A stretch of 64,000 bases of DNA from Telopea speciosissima (lineage: Eukaryota; Streptophyta; Magnoliopsida; Proteales; Proteaceae), in contig NC_057925.1 in assembly GCF_018873765.1 (NCBI RefSeq), forward strand, positions 3,674,927 through 3,738,926, read 5' to 3'. The notes below the pieces were generated by a model. It was not told where the DNA came from and searched no databases. It saw nothing but the letters and a program-made list of their open reading frames with translations. Position 1 is the stretch's first letter. Each line of letters starts with the position of its first letter. Shown here piece by piece: positions 22,401 through 34,400 of this stretch. The position numbers were made by a program, and so were the translations under genes.

Positions 22401-25400
22401 GAGTTAGGGTTTATGGGATTCAAACAAAAAATAAAAGGGATCAATTGGGGGAAAGGATTAGAGGATTAAAAGAAGAATTTTGGAGTCATACTTACTGGAG
22501 ATTCCACTGGCAGCAAACTTCGACAGTTGTGAAGGATAAAGTCACTTTTGAATTTGAAGAAGATCCTCCCAGCCGTCACGGCGTAAGGAGTCAACTGGAT
22601 TCCATCAGTCCCTTTCCACCTTGATACAACCACAAGGATGCGCACTCACAAGGAGCACAGGAGCAGCAACAATGGCAGCCAACAAGCAAAAGCTTTTTTC
22701 ATTAATCAAATTCGTGTACAATGCTGGCCTCCCTTACAAACTTATATAGAAGACTCAAAAATAGACTTAGACACTAAAAAGAAATGGTCTAATCCTATCC
22801 CTAACCTATTAGGTAATTTAAATTGACTAGGAAACTAAAATACTAAAGGAAATAGACTCAAAACATGGCTGGACTTATAGAGTCCTAATCCAGCCCAACT
22901 TACATCACATGACCACTTAATTGTCACATGACCATTTAACCAAGTCACATGATCACTTAAATTGAACCAATTGGATGCAATCAATTTGAATCGGATCAAT
23001 TAGAAAACATAAAAATAAACTAAATATTGGGCTAATCCCGTATGTAACCTATGGACCCCTAGTTTAGGCTCATTAAAGTGGCCTAATACATAGAAAATCC
23101 TTGGTAACAAAGGCCCAACATGTATATAACCCAACCCTAGGCCTATTTCTAAAGAAATAAGTCAATATCTATGATGAACTTGCATCAACTCTCCCCAACT
23201 TGAAAAAATTCGTCCTCGAATTTTGCAGTGATGAGGGGGAATCAACATGTGATCAACAGCTTTGACCATCCCCAAACAAAATTCCGATAAGGCAGGAACA
23301 TTGGGGATAAAGTCTTCAATGCATGGAGCTTTCTCTTCGAAGAACCATGGTGGCATAACAAACTCTGTGTTCTGCCTGTGAATCAGAAGAATCGTCAATG
23401 TCTCGTCCATAGAGCCTTCGATGTTAGCAACCTTCTCATCTAATGCATGAGACACAAGCTCCACCTCTTTAAGAGCAGCATCTTGAAGGTCATTGTTTTC
23501 CTTGGGAATGCTCTCAATCGGCTTTTCATCTTCTACTGGTTCAACCTTATCTATATTGGTTTCTTCAATATAGATCACTTCAGTAGGATCTTCTGTTGGT
23601 GCATATGCCATTGGTGAAACTTCAAACACAGTCGATGCCACTTGCGTTTGAGTTGACATGTTCGACAGTCCCTGTGGCTGTACAGTCGATGTGGTCACCT
23701 TTGGTTGTAACCCTTTTAGAGTAAATAAATGGTATAGACGCCTAGACGGTGTCGATTAGGTAGGACACATGAGTTGTTTTCAGGTTCAATCCAACCTTGT
23801 TGCTCGTCCAACCAATCACCACCTACTGCAATAAAACTCTTTGAATGTGGTACCGGCTGACACCAAGCACCATCATGGTATGAAGAACACCCAAATTCAA
23901 CACAGACTTTATCTGTAGGCATGATGCAAATCTCTCTTGATTGGGACAACATATCCACCACGGATTGTGAAATAATGTTGTTACGTCGCCTCTCATCAAC
24001 AATTAATATGGTTGTGCTCCCATTGGGTAGACGAACTTGGGTCTTAAAAACGAATGGAGGTGGGTCTTTCGAGGCTTGGTTGGAGCTTCCCTTCGCCATA
24101 GTTTTGATACCAATTAATGTAGTCCTAGATAGGTAGGAGACCTACTAGGAGCCAAACAACCGGATCAAATAACAAAAGGGGCTGTTGGTTCGAATGGACA
24201 ACACTAGGATTTAAGTCAATTCCTAGGGTTTGGGTTAGATATTGGGAAAGGGGTTTATAGGGTATTAATGAGCAGGTTTAGGGGGTCAATATGGTATAAA
24301 AAGGTTAGGGTTTGGATGAGTTTTGAAATTATGCAATTCTGGACAGAATTGAGTTGTAGGTTTTGGGCTTTAATGGAGTTAGGGTTTATGGGATTCAAAC
24401 AAAAAATAAAGGGGATCAATTGGGGGAAAGGATTAGAGGATTAGAAGAAGAGTTTTGGCGTCAAACTTACTGGAGATTCCATTGGCAGCAAGCTTCGACA
24501 GTTGTGATGGATAAAGCCACCTTCGAATTTGAAGAAGATCCTCCCAGCCGTCACGGTGTAAGGAGTCAACCGGATTCCACCAGTCCCTTTCCACCTTGAT
24601 AGAACCACAAGGATGCACACTCACAAGGAGCACAGGAGCAGCAACAAAGGCAGCCAACAAGCAAAAGCTTTTTTCATTAATCAAATTCGTGTACAATGCT
24701 GGCCTCCCTTATAAACTTATATAGAAGACTCAAAAATAGACTTAGACACTAAAAAGGGATGGCCTAATCCTATCCCTAACCTATTCGGTAATTTAAATTG
24801 ACTAGGAAACTAAAATACTAAAGGAAATAGACTCAAAACATGGCTGGACTTATAGAGTTCTAATTTAGCCCAACTTACATCACATGACCACTTAAGTTGT
24901 CATATGACCACTTAACCAAGTCATATGATCACTTAAATTGAATCAATTGGATGCAACCAATTTGAACCGGTTCAATTAGAAAAATAAAAATAAACTAAGT
25001 ATTGGGCTAATCTCGTATGCAACTTATGTACCCCTAGTTTAGGCTCATTAAAGTGGCCTAATACATAGAAAATCCTTGGGAACAAAGGCCCAACATGTAT
25101 ATAATCCAACCCTAGGTCTATTTCTAAAGAAATAAGCCAATATCTATGATGAACCTGCATCAGAATGACGCTCAGGTCTATGAATTAAGGAAGAAAATTA
25201 ATGAAACCAAACAAAAGGAGATGTCATTATCCCAATATTATTTTGTGTTATGTGGAATATGGCAAGAGTTGGATTTTTATGAGGACTTTCAAGCTATTTG
25301 TTTTGCAGACGCTACTAGCTTCAAGAAGCGTGAAGACAAGCTCTGTGTTTATGCTTTTTTGGTGGGCCCCATCTTGGAGTATGATCAAATCCGTGCTCAT

Positions 25401-28400
25401 GTTCTAACCATGACCCTTTTCCATCTTTGGAGCAATCATATGCTATGGTTTGGTTAGAAGACTACTGTCATACTGCAATGTTGCAACCCATATCACAGGA
25501 GCAATCAGTCCTATACTTGGCCCTTGGATCACAGTCTCGAGTTGGTTTCACACGCTCTAGTGATCGTGCTTTTCGTGGTCATGGTCTGGGTCGATCCAAG
25601 CGGTCCCATGCATACCACATTGAGACATTTGATGCTGCCCACATGGGTGCTTCTTTATCACAAGACGAGCTATTGATTCTCAAGCGTCTGATGACCAAGT
25701 TAGAGCCCTCATCTTCACCTTCAGCGTCTACTGCCTCTGCTGCTTTCGTGACAATCACTTTCAACTCCAATTTTGCCCATTTAGGTATTTCTTTCAGTGA
25801 TCACTGTACCTCAAATGTATTTGTCCCTTGGATAATTGACTCAGGGGCCACTAGCCATATGATTGGGTCTTCCAATCAATTTTCTTCATATTCTCCGTGT
25901 TTAGGTAAAGATAGAGTTCCGGTTGCTAATGGTACTCTCTCCACTGCCTCTGGAAAAGGCTCCATTTAATGCTCCTCCTTGTTATCAATATCTTCTGTGT
26001 TACATCTTCCCAGTTTCTCGACTAATCTTCTCTCTATTAATTGTCTTACTCTAGATTTGAATTGTAAAGTGACTTTTTCCCCTTCTGATTGGGTCTTTTA
26101 GGACTTGCTGACGTGGAAAACGATTGGTAGTGGTAGAGTGTGTGGTGGCTTGTACTTGCTTGATACTGGTTCTCCTTCTACTTCCATCATCAACACACAG
26201 GCTCATCAAACTGATTCCTCTGCTTTATTCGAGTTGCATCTATGGTATCGGCGTCTTGGCCATCCAACTCTTGACATCTTAGTTAAAGTTTTTCCTAGTT
26301 TAGTTCAGCGTTGTAATCCAAATAATTTTCTCTTGTGATGTTTGTGTTTTGGTCAAGCAAACTCGTCATGTTTTTCCTTCTTCTGTTAATAAAAGTTTTT
26401 CTCCTTTTCATTTAATACATTCGGATGTGTGGGGCTCTGCCCATTGTGTTTCTATTTCTGATTATTGTTTATTTGTCACTTTTATTCATTGCCATACTCA
26501 GACTATTGGGTCAATTTACTACATCATAAAAACGAAGTTTTTTGCTGTTTTCAATCATTTCTGCAGCATGGTTCAGACCCAATTTGATGCTAAGATTAAA
26601 ATCTTTCGTACTGATAATGATAGAATTTATGGAAGGACCCTTCCAATCTTATCTTGCTGATTAGGGCATTATTCATCAAACCAGTTGTATTGATACCCTT
26701 GCGCAGAATGGTATTGTCGAACACAAGAATCGACATCTGTTGGAAATGGTACGGTCCCTCATGTTTGCTATGCATGTACCTGCTGGGTATTAGAGTGAGA
26801 CTGTTCTCACTAATGCCTACCTGAGTTTTGGATTCTCGTTGCCCTCTTGATGTGCTCTTAGGCTCCACTTCCTTCATTATTCCTCCTAAAACTTTTGGTT
26901 GTGTTTGCTTTGTCCGAAACCATCACCTTCATGGCTAACTTGATCCACAGGTTCTTAAGTGTATTTTCATTGGTTATTCTGCTACCCAGAAAGGTTACGA
27001 GTGTTAGCTATACTCCTTGTCGTGTTTTGGTCACCATGGATGTTGTTTTTCATGAGTCAGAAGCTTATTATTCTTTATCGGCACTTCTTCCGGGGGAGAG
27101 TGTTGTCCATGGGGAAGATGTGCCGCTTGTTGTTCCTTTTGATGGTCCAATTTTTCAGGCTGAGGATAAGGTTGAGGATACTATTGTTGTTGAAAAAGAT
27201 ATTGTGGTTGAGAAGGAGAATCTTCCTGTTCAGGTGGAACTGTGGAAACTAGACCACCATAGGTGTATGTTCGTTCACCTATTCGTCCTCGAAGAAAGCA
27301 AGTAGATAGTGATTATTCTCTTGATTTACCTTTTGGGTTTTGAAAGGGAATTAGGTCTTGCACTCTTACATCTTATTTCTAATGTTGTTTCATACAATTC
27401 TTTTTCACTTTCCTGTCATGCTTTTGTCTTTTCCTTGTCTTCTATTCCCATTCCTTAGAACTGGTAGGAGGCACTAGTAGATCCTCGATAGAAAAATGCT
27501 ATGATTGAAGAAATGAAGGTACTTGGGAGTTGGTTTCTCTTCCTCCAACAAAGAAACCTATGGAGGTGTAAATGGGTTTTTACAGTTAAACAGAAAGTGG
27601 ATGGCACACTGGACCGGTACAAAGCCATGCTTATTGCCAAAGGCTTCACCCAGATTTATGGAATAGATTACTAGGACACCTTTGCTCTAGTTGCGAAGAT
27701 GAATACTACCAGAGTTATCCTCTCATGTAGTCATGTGCAGTCGACTTTGTTTGGGAACTGCAATAATTGGATGTTAAGAATGCATTTCTTCATGGTGAGA
27801 TTGAGAAAGTCTATATGGAGATTCCTCTTGGGTTTTCTTGAAAGGAAACTCAAGGAAAAGTTTGCAAATTGAAACAGGGCAATGTATGGGCTGACGTAGT
27901 CACCCATGGCTTGGTTTGGTCATTTCCACAAAGCTATGGCCTCAGTTGGATATAGACAAAGCAATGTTGATCATACACTGATTATCAAGAAATCAGGTGA
28001 TTACATTACTATTCTTTTTGTATATGTTGATGACATTGTTGTCATCGGAAGTGATCCTGTTGTAATATCTCAATTAAAGGCCTATTTGGGGGAGGAATTT
28101 GAGATTAAAGATTTGGGAAAACCATTATATTTCCTCGGTATTGAGGTTGCTCACTCCACACGAGGTAGCTTCCTATCTCAATGGAAGTACACCCTTGATC
28201 TCTTATCCGAGATCGGGATGTTAGGCTGCAAACCTACAGGTACACCTCTTGAGGCTAATGCTCATCTTAAGAGTTAGGGTGGTGAGCCAATTGATAAAGG
28301 CCGATATCAAAGATTGGTTGGGCGATTGATTTATCTTTCACATACTTGGCCAAATATAGCTTATGTTGTGAGTTTGGTCAGTCAATTCATGCATGACCCC

Positions 28401-31400
28401 TATTCTACACGTTTATAAGCTGTGTTCATAGTTCGAAAACTCGCAAGATCTCGCTGAGTTTCTCGGTTTTTGGATAAAACAAGACTAGACCTTAGGCGAG
28501 TCCCAAAAGTGTGAGATCTCGGTTCGAGATCTCTTTTTGAACCATTTTTATGAGGCATCTTATCCATATCTCGTCGAGATCTGGGGTTGACCCATGGAAA
28601 TGACCCATCTACTATGTATTTACTTACCTAACTCGACAGAACTCTTATATGCTTGCTGTGGAGCACTATATGCAACATTACAACAATACTATGTCATGGG
28701 AAGACTATGTGACACTAGTGGGGACTGAATACTTGATTCAAAGTCATTTTATGTGATGATAGTTGTAACACTGTTAAACAGTTTGATATATCACTTTAAC
28801 ATTTCTAATTCTTATTTAAGTTGTTTAACTGTTAATTGAATGTTTTGCTTGCTTTCTATTACTAAATTATGTGTAGAGTAGGGTATTTTAGTACATCATC
28901 GCCTACCAACCTATGGTCCGAAGTGAAACTCATATTTGGATTTTGTTTTTGCAAAATCTGATAGTGCCATTGTGTTTAAATGGTCTAAAATAGGCTGAAT
29001 ACCAAGTTTCAAACCCAAACTAGGTCTAAAACCCATCGAGATGAGGCTTCGAGTCGGAACAAAAAAATGCACCAATTCGCCGAGATCTCGACTCGATTCG
29101 GTTTTTCCCAGAACCGAGTTGGTTCCGAGATCCAAGTTTTAGAACCTTGGCTGTGTTTTGGATCCTATGATATCTAAAGTCAGCTCCAGGGAAAGATGTG
29201 CTCATTTCTTCTCATGGTCACATGCGTGTTGAAGCTTTACAATGCAGATTGGGCTGCTTCTCCTGATGATTGGAGGTCTACATCTAGTTATTGTACTTTG
29301 TTGGTGGCAATCTTGTCACCTGGTGTAGCAAGAAATAAGCTGTGGTTGCTCGATCTAGTGCTGAGGTAGAGTTTCGTGCTATAGCCCATGGTATTTGTGG
29401 ACTGTTGTGGCTTCAGAGTCTTCTCCAAGATCTCGGTGTTGCAGTTCAACTACCTATGATGCTATATTGTGATAGTAAATCTGTCATTAGCATCGCTCAT
29501 AATCTTGTTCAACATGATAGGACGAAGCATGTGGAGATTGACCATCATTTCATCAAAGAAAAGTTAAAGCAGAGTTTTATTTGTGTTCCTTTTGTTAAAT
29601 CTGCTGATCAGTTAGCTGATGTTTTCACTAAAGGTCTTAGTAGTATCATCTTTCATCCTATTGTGTGCAAGTAGGGCATGTTTGCTATCTACGCACCAAC
29701 TTAGTGGGGCGTGTTGTAATATGGGTGTGAGGGTAGAATTGTCCTAGGGGCATTATTGTACTTGTCATTCTATTCTATTATAAATAAAGCGTGGGCACTG
29801 TTACATTGATAAGCCATCATTCCCCAAATCACAAAAGATAACATCTTTACCACAAATTGTGGTATGAAATTGTCATTTTGCCCTTCATCGATGAATAACA
29901 TAGCATTTTTCTTGTTGGCTAGACGAACCCTGGTCTTGAGAATGTAGGGTTCCATGGCCAGTTGTGCTCTGGCACCAATTTGATGCAATCCTGGAATTTG
30001 AAAAACTCTGGTTGGTTCACTATGGGCCCACCCAGACACTAAACAATTCAAATATTAAGAGTAATGGGCTAATGGCAAATATATAATTTCCAAAGAATGT
30101 AAGACCCTTGATAGTAAAGCAATTGAAAGGGGGTATAAGATGGAAAGTAATTCCAGAAGGTTGGGGTAATTCTGGAAATAAAAGTAATATGGACAACACA
30201 TAAATAAAGGAACAAAGGGAGGGGCAAACTTGGAATGACAATGTATTAAAAGGGGTATGTGGGGATAAAGGCATCGGGGAAGCAACATATCATAGAAGGG
30301 GAGAAGAATTCATCTTCAACCTCCCGACGACAAAGAGAAGGGTGTAGGTCGAACTTAGAGGTTTATCACTCAACATAAACCCTTTATGTTTTAAGCCAAG
30401 ACTTGCAACACCTTGGACTCTTAAAAATGTCCAACATTAGGTCAAAGATCAAGTGAAAGGAGTACGAATATTTTTTTGCAAATAGTTCTTGACAGTTAGG
30501 ACAAGGATCAAGTCTGAGCTTCGGTTGGAAACTCTCAGTGTCCGATAGATATTAGGTTGTGGATTTGCAGGTTGGGTTGCCCAAAACAGACGAGGGCTTG
30601 GTAGTTCTTTAGTCTAGTATAACAGTTAAAAACATAAGAAGGATGTGGGAGATGGAAGAGATACAAGGGAAGGAGATGACGAAGAAGAATAGAAGAGAAG
30701 GGAAATGGGATTGTAGGGAAGGAGGGGAGGGCAAACAAACGCAGACCATGCAGGCAACACACTTTTTTTTTTCTTCTGATAAATAGGCGACACTCAAACC
30801 AATTTTTTATTCCCTCATCAACTTACTTTTCAAAGTATTGCAAGCATATTTGAAAGAAAAAAATACATCTAATAAGAAAACTGAAATAATAAGACTCTTA
30901 TTATGCTTGTTATATGTTGGAGAAGTTAATTGAAGATGGAATAGAAAATTTGTTTGAGTGTTGCCTATGTGGCAAAAACAGTCTATTGGCTGAGTGTGTT
31001 TCTTCCCTCCTCTTCTCTCTCTTCTTCCAACAGATCCAAGATCCCCGCTTCGATGAGTTATCTTCCTCATTTTCTTGTCCTTCTATTCCCAATCCTTGTT
31101 AAATACTCTTTTTTTTTTTTTTTTTTTCTGCTTTCAATCACACAAAACTGTTAGAGATTTGTTTGATCTCTCTCGTATCTTTTCTGTTCATCTTCCAACT
31201 TGGGGATTTGAGTCGCTGTCCTTGGGTGTCACAACCTGCAAACCCACAGCCTGGTATCTATTGGGTAGTGAGCATTTCGAGCTGAAACTCAGATCTTATC
31301 CCTGTTCTACCACCAAGAACTATTTGCAGAAAACATTTGTACTCCTTTCACTTGTTCTTTGACCTGATGTTGGTCGTTTTTAAGAGCCTAAGGTGTTGCA

Positions 31401-34400
31401 AGTCTTTTTGCCTAAACATAAGACTAAAAAGGTTTATGTTGAGTGAGAAACGTCCATAGAAGTCAGGTTCGACCTCCGCCCTTCTTTTTGTTGTCGGGAG
31501 GTTGAAGATGACTTCTTCTCCCCCTCTACGGTCTGTTGCTTCTTTATTTTACTCTCTCAATTTCCATTAATACTTCTCCCCTTCGCTTCTATCCCCACAT
31601 ATCCTTTTAATGCATTCAAATTCCAAGTTTGCCCCTCCCTTTGTTCCTTTTTTAAGTGTTGTTCATATTACTGTCATTTCCAAAATTACCCCTACCTTTT
31701 GGAATTCATTCTCAAGTCTTTCCCTCTTTCAATTGCTTTATTATTAAGGGTCTTACTTGCTTTGGAAATTACATATTTGCAATTTCTCAATGTTTGAATT
31801 GTTTAGTGTTTGGGTTGACCCGTAGCAAACCCAAACAGGTTTTTTCAAACCCCAAGATTGCATCATGAATTGTATTACATTTACCAAAATATTGTACCCA
31901 AGTACTTTGCCAAAGTTTACTGAAGTGACCTAAAATATTTCAGTTTTGGGTCTAGAATGAAATTTACAACTAAGGTGTGCAGGTGTGTGTGTGTGTGTGT
32001 GTGTTGAATCACTTCTGATACTATCAAAGTGTTGGAGCAGCAGCAGAAGTAAGAGATTGTCACAGTTGCAGGGCCCATGTGATGTTGGTCAAATAATTGA
32101 ATTATCCTTGTCCATGCAATACCAGATTGCGTAACGCTCCATGCACAGTTAGAGATTTGTTTTTGCATTAGAAAAACAAGCTAATCTTGTTTTTAATATG
32201 GGTTAATGTGAATCTGGTCCTAATCTTTGCTTTTGGATCTGTAGCTTGTATCACTAATTCTGTTGTCACTTGTTTAAGCCATCTCACTTTAGTAAGTTGT
32301 AAATCTTGGATGGGTCTTTCTATTTTTGATTACTTCTCAATGAACATTTAAAAAATTGTGATGGCCTGTTCAATTGACTTTTTCGTATAATCCTTGAAGG
32401 ATTTAAATATTAAGGACCCCTCTTCTCCCCTCATAGGTTCATGGTGGGCTTCTGATGGATCTTGTTTTCTGATCTCCTACCTCACGGCTACTCCACCTTC
32501 TTCTTTTAGGATGTTAATTTGAATTGTTTCTACCCATGGTAAAGGAAGCTTCCCTTGCAGTTGGTTGACTGCTTTCTCTTGATAGGTCCATGGATTAGCT
32601 ACGTGCTCCAGTTATAAAGTTAAAGAGAGGGGGGGAGGGGAGAGAAAAACTCAGCCCAGAACTGAATAGGTGGGATTCTAGGTTCAACTGCCATGAGTGA
32701 CACTGGCATTTTTGGCCCAATGTGCTTGCCATCCCATGTGCTATCCTTCCAGTCATGGTTGTTGCAGAGGAATCTTGTTTCATGATCTCCTGCCTGCCCA
32801 CACACCCTTTTTTATTGGATTTTAGTTTAAATCCTTTCTTCCTCATTGGAAAAGTAGCTACTGTCACAGTCAGTTGAGTGCTTTTTCTTGATAGGTCCAT
32901 GGCTTTTCTCTACACCTCTTGTTTCTTACTTCCCTTTTTCTTCTCAATTGTTTCTGATAGAAATTAAGGTTAAAGAGAGGAAGAAAAAACAAAATAGATT
33001 AGCGCAGAAATGGATTCATGATGACTGGAAGGGTCAAACAGTCCTAGTCATATAGGGACCAGCTAAGACTGATTCCGAGTTGACTTGGTAATCCTCCAGA
33101 ACTCATTTATGACAGCCCTGGATAACCATGTTGTGCTCAAACTCGGCCAATCTGGGCAAGCATCAGCTGAGTTGATACGAGATATATGACCCTATCCCTG
33201 AGTCTGACTCGAGACAAAAACTGAATTGGTGGGAGTATAAGTGAAGCTGCTATGAGTTTCACTGGGTTTTGGATCAATTTGCACAGCTGACCTATCAACT
33301 CTGTCTTTAATTCCTTTCAATCACTACGGAGTTGATAGGGATAAGAATTTCAGGCAACATAGATGTTTCAATCCTTGTAATCGGCACTATTCAGTTGTCT
33401 CATAACTGGATTTTTCTCATTCCTGCCTTTTGTCTAAAAAATCCCTCCAGTAATCTAGTTTAATGTACCTTGTTGATTTCTCATGCTCAAATACCTGATT
33501 TGAGTATCTTAGATATCTTCTACCAAAAGTAATCTCGAGTTTTGGTCCCATGATCTTATTCAAGTTTTCTTAGATCTCTTTTACCAAAAGTTATCTCGAT
33601 TTTTGGTCCCATGATCTTATTCAAGTTTTGTTTATGAATCGATTACAGGAACAGATGATGATCTTCCTCCATCACATCAAAACAGGGTTCACAGAGGAGG
33701 TCGTGTTGCAGGGAACGGGAGATCTACTGTTGTGGGTTCTGTACCTTATGCTAGAATACATAGTGACATGGAGACACAGATCCACCAACTTGAACAAGAA
33801 GCATATAGTTCAGTCCTTCGGGCTTTTAAAGCTCAATCTGATGCCATTACTTGGGTGCGCATCTTCAGTTTGTTTGAATGCCATCAAAATCTAATTTTTC
33901 TGGTCTCTGCTGGTGAGGTTTAAATTATAATATTATGAGATGCATTTTTTTTCAGGAGAAAGAAGGTTTAATAACAGAACTTAGAAAAGAGTTGCGGGTA
34001 TCAGATGATGAGCACAGAGTGCTTCTTAGCAGGGTTAATGCAGATGATATCATCAAGAGGATAAGGTCTGATAATATAATGAGACAAGCTTTGCTATTTC
34101 TATGAGACCCGATTTGTCATATTTCTGACAAGTTTTGGCCAATTCCCCTTTTAATTGGAATCTGTGTTGCATAATGCCATTAGGGAGTGGAGGGCAGGTG
34201 GACACCTACCTGGGTTGCTCAGTAATGCTCAACCTGTTCATGATCCAATGCCCAGTCCTACCGTCTCAGCATCACGCAAGAAGCAGAAGACATCACAGTC
34301 TCTGTCATTGGGTGCACCATCCCCGTCGTTGCATCCCCAAACAGGGGCTGGGTCGATGCAGCCATCATCTTCTGCTGCAAAACGAGGAGCTGTGGTAGGA

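Larger units (their letters stand above)
19378..25167 (-). mobile_element. Tandem LTR-internal-LTR-internal-LTR array of element alpha
   Basis: Three LTRs of 1049, 1048 and 1048 bp (19383-20431, 22140-23187, 24115-25162) alternate with two internal regions, all on the minus strand. Each LTR reads TGATGCAAG(or AGG).. to ..CTACATTA on the minus strand. Each internal region starts with a primer site TTGGTATCAAAGC and ends with a polypurine-like CAAGTTGGGGAGAGT. The whole array is flanked by a single 5-bp repeat GAATG (19378-19382 and 25163-25167). The LTRs differ from each other by only a few percent by eye. The internal regions are about 0.92 kb once MITEs are subtracted, far too short for gag-pol, so alpha is non-autonomous. 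The array sits between the copia-C 5' LTR and its gag. Confidence 0.85.
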
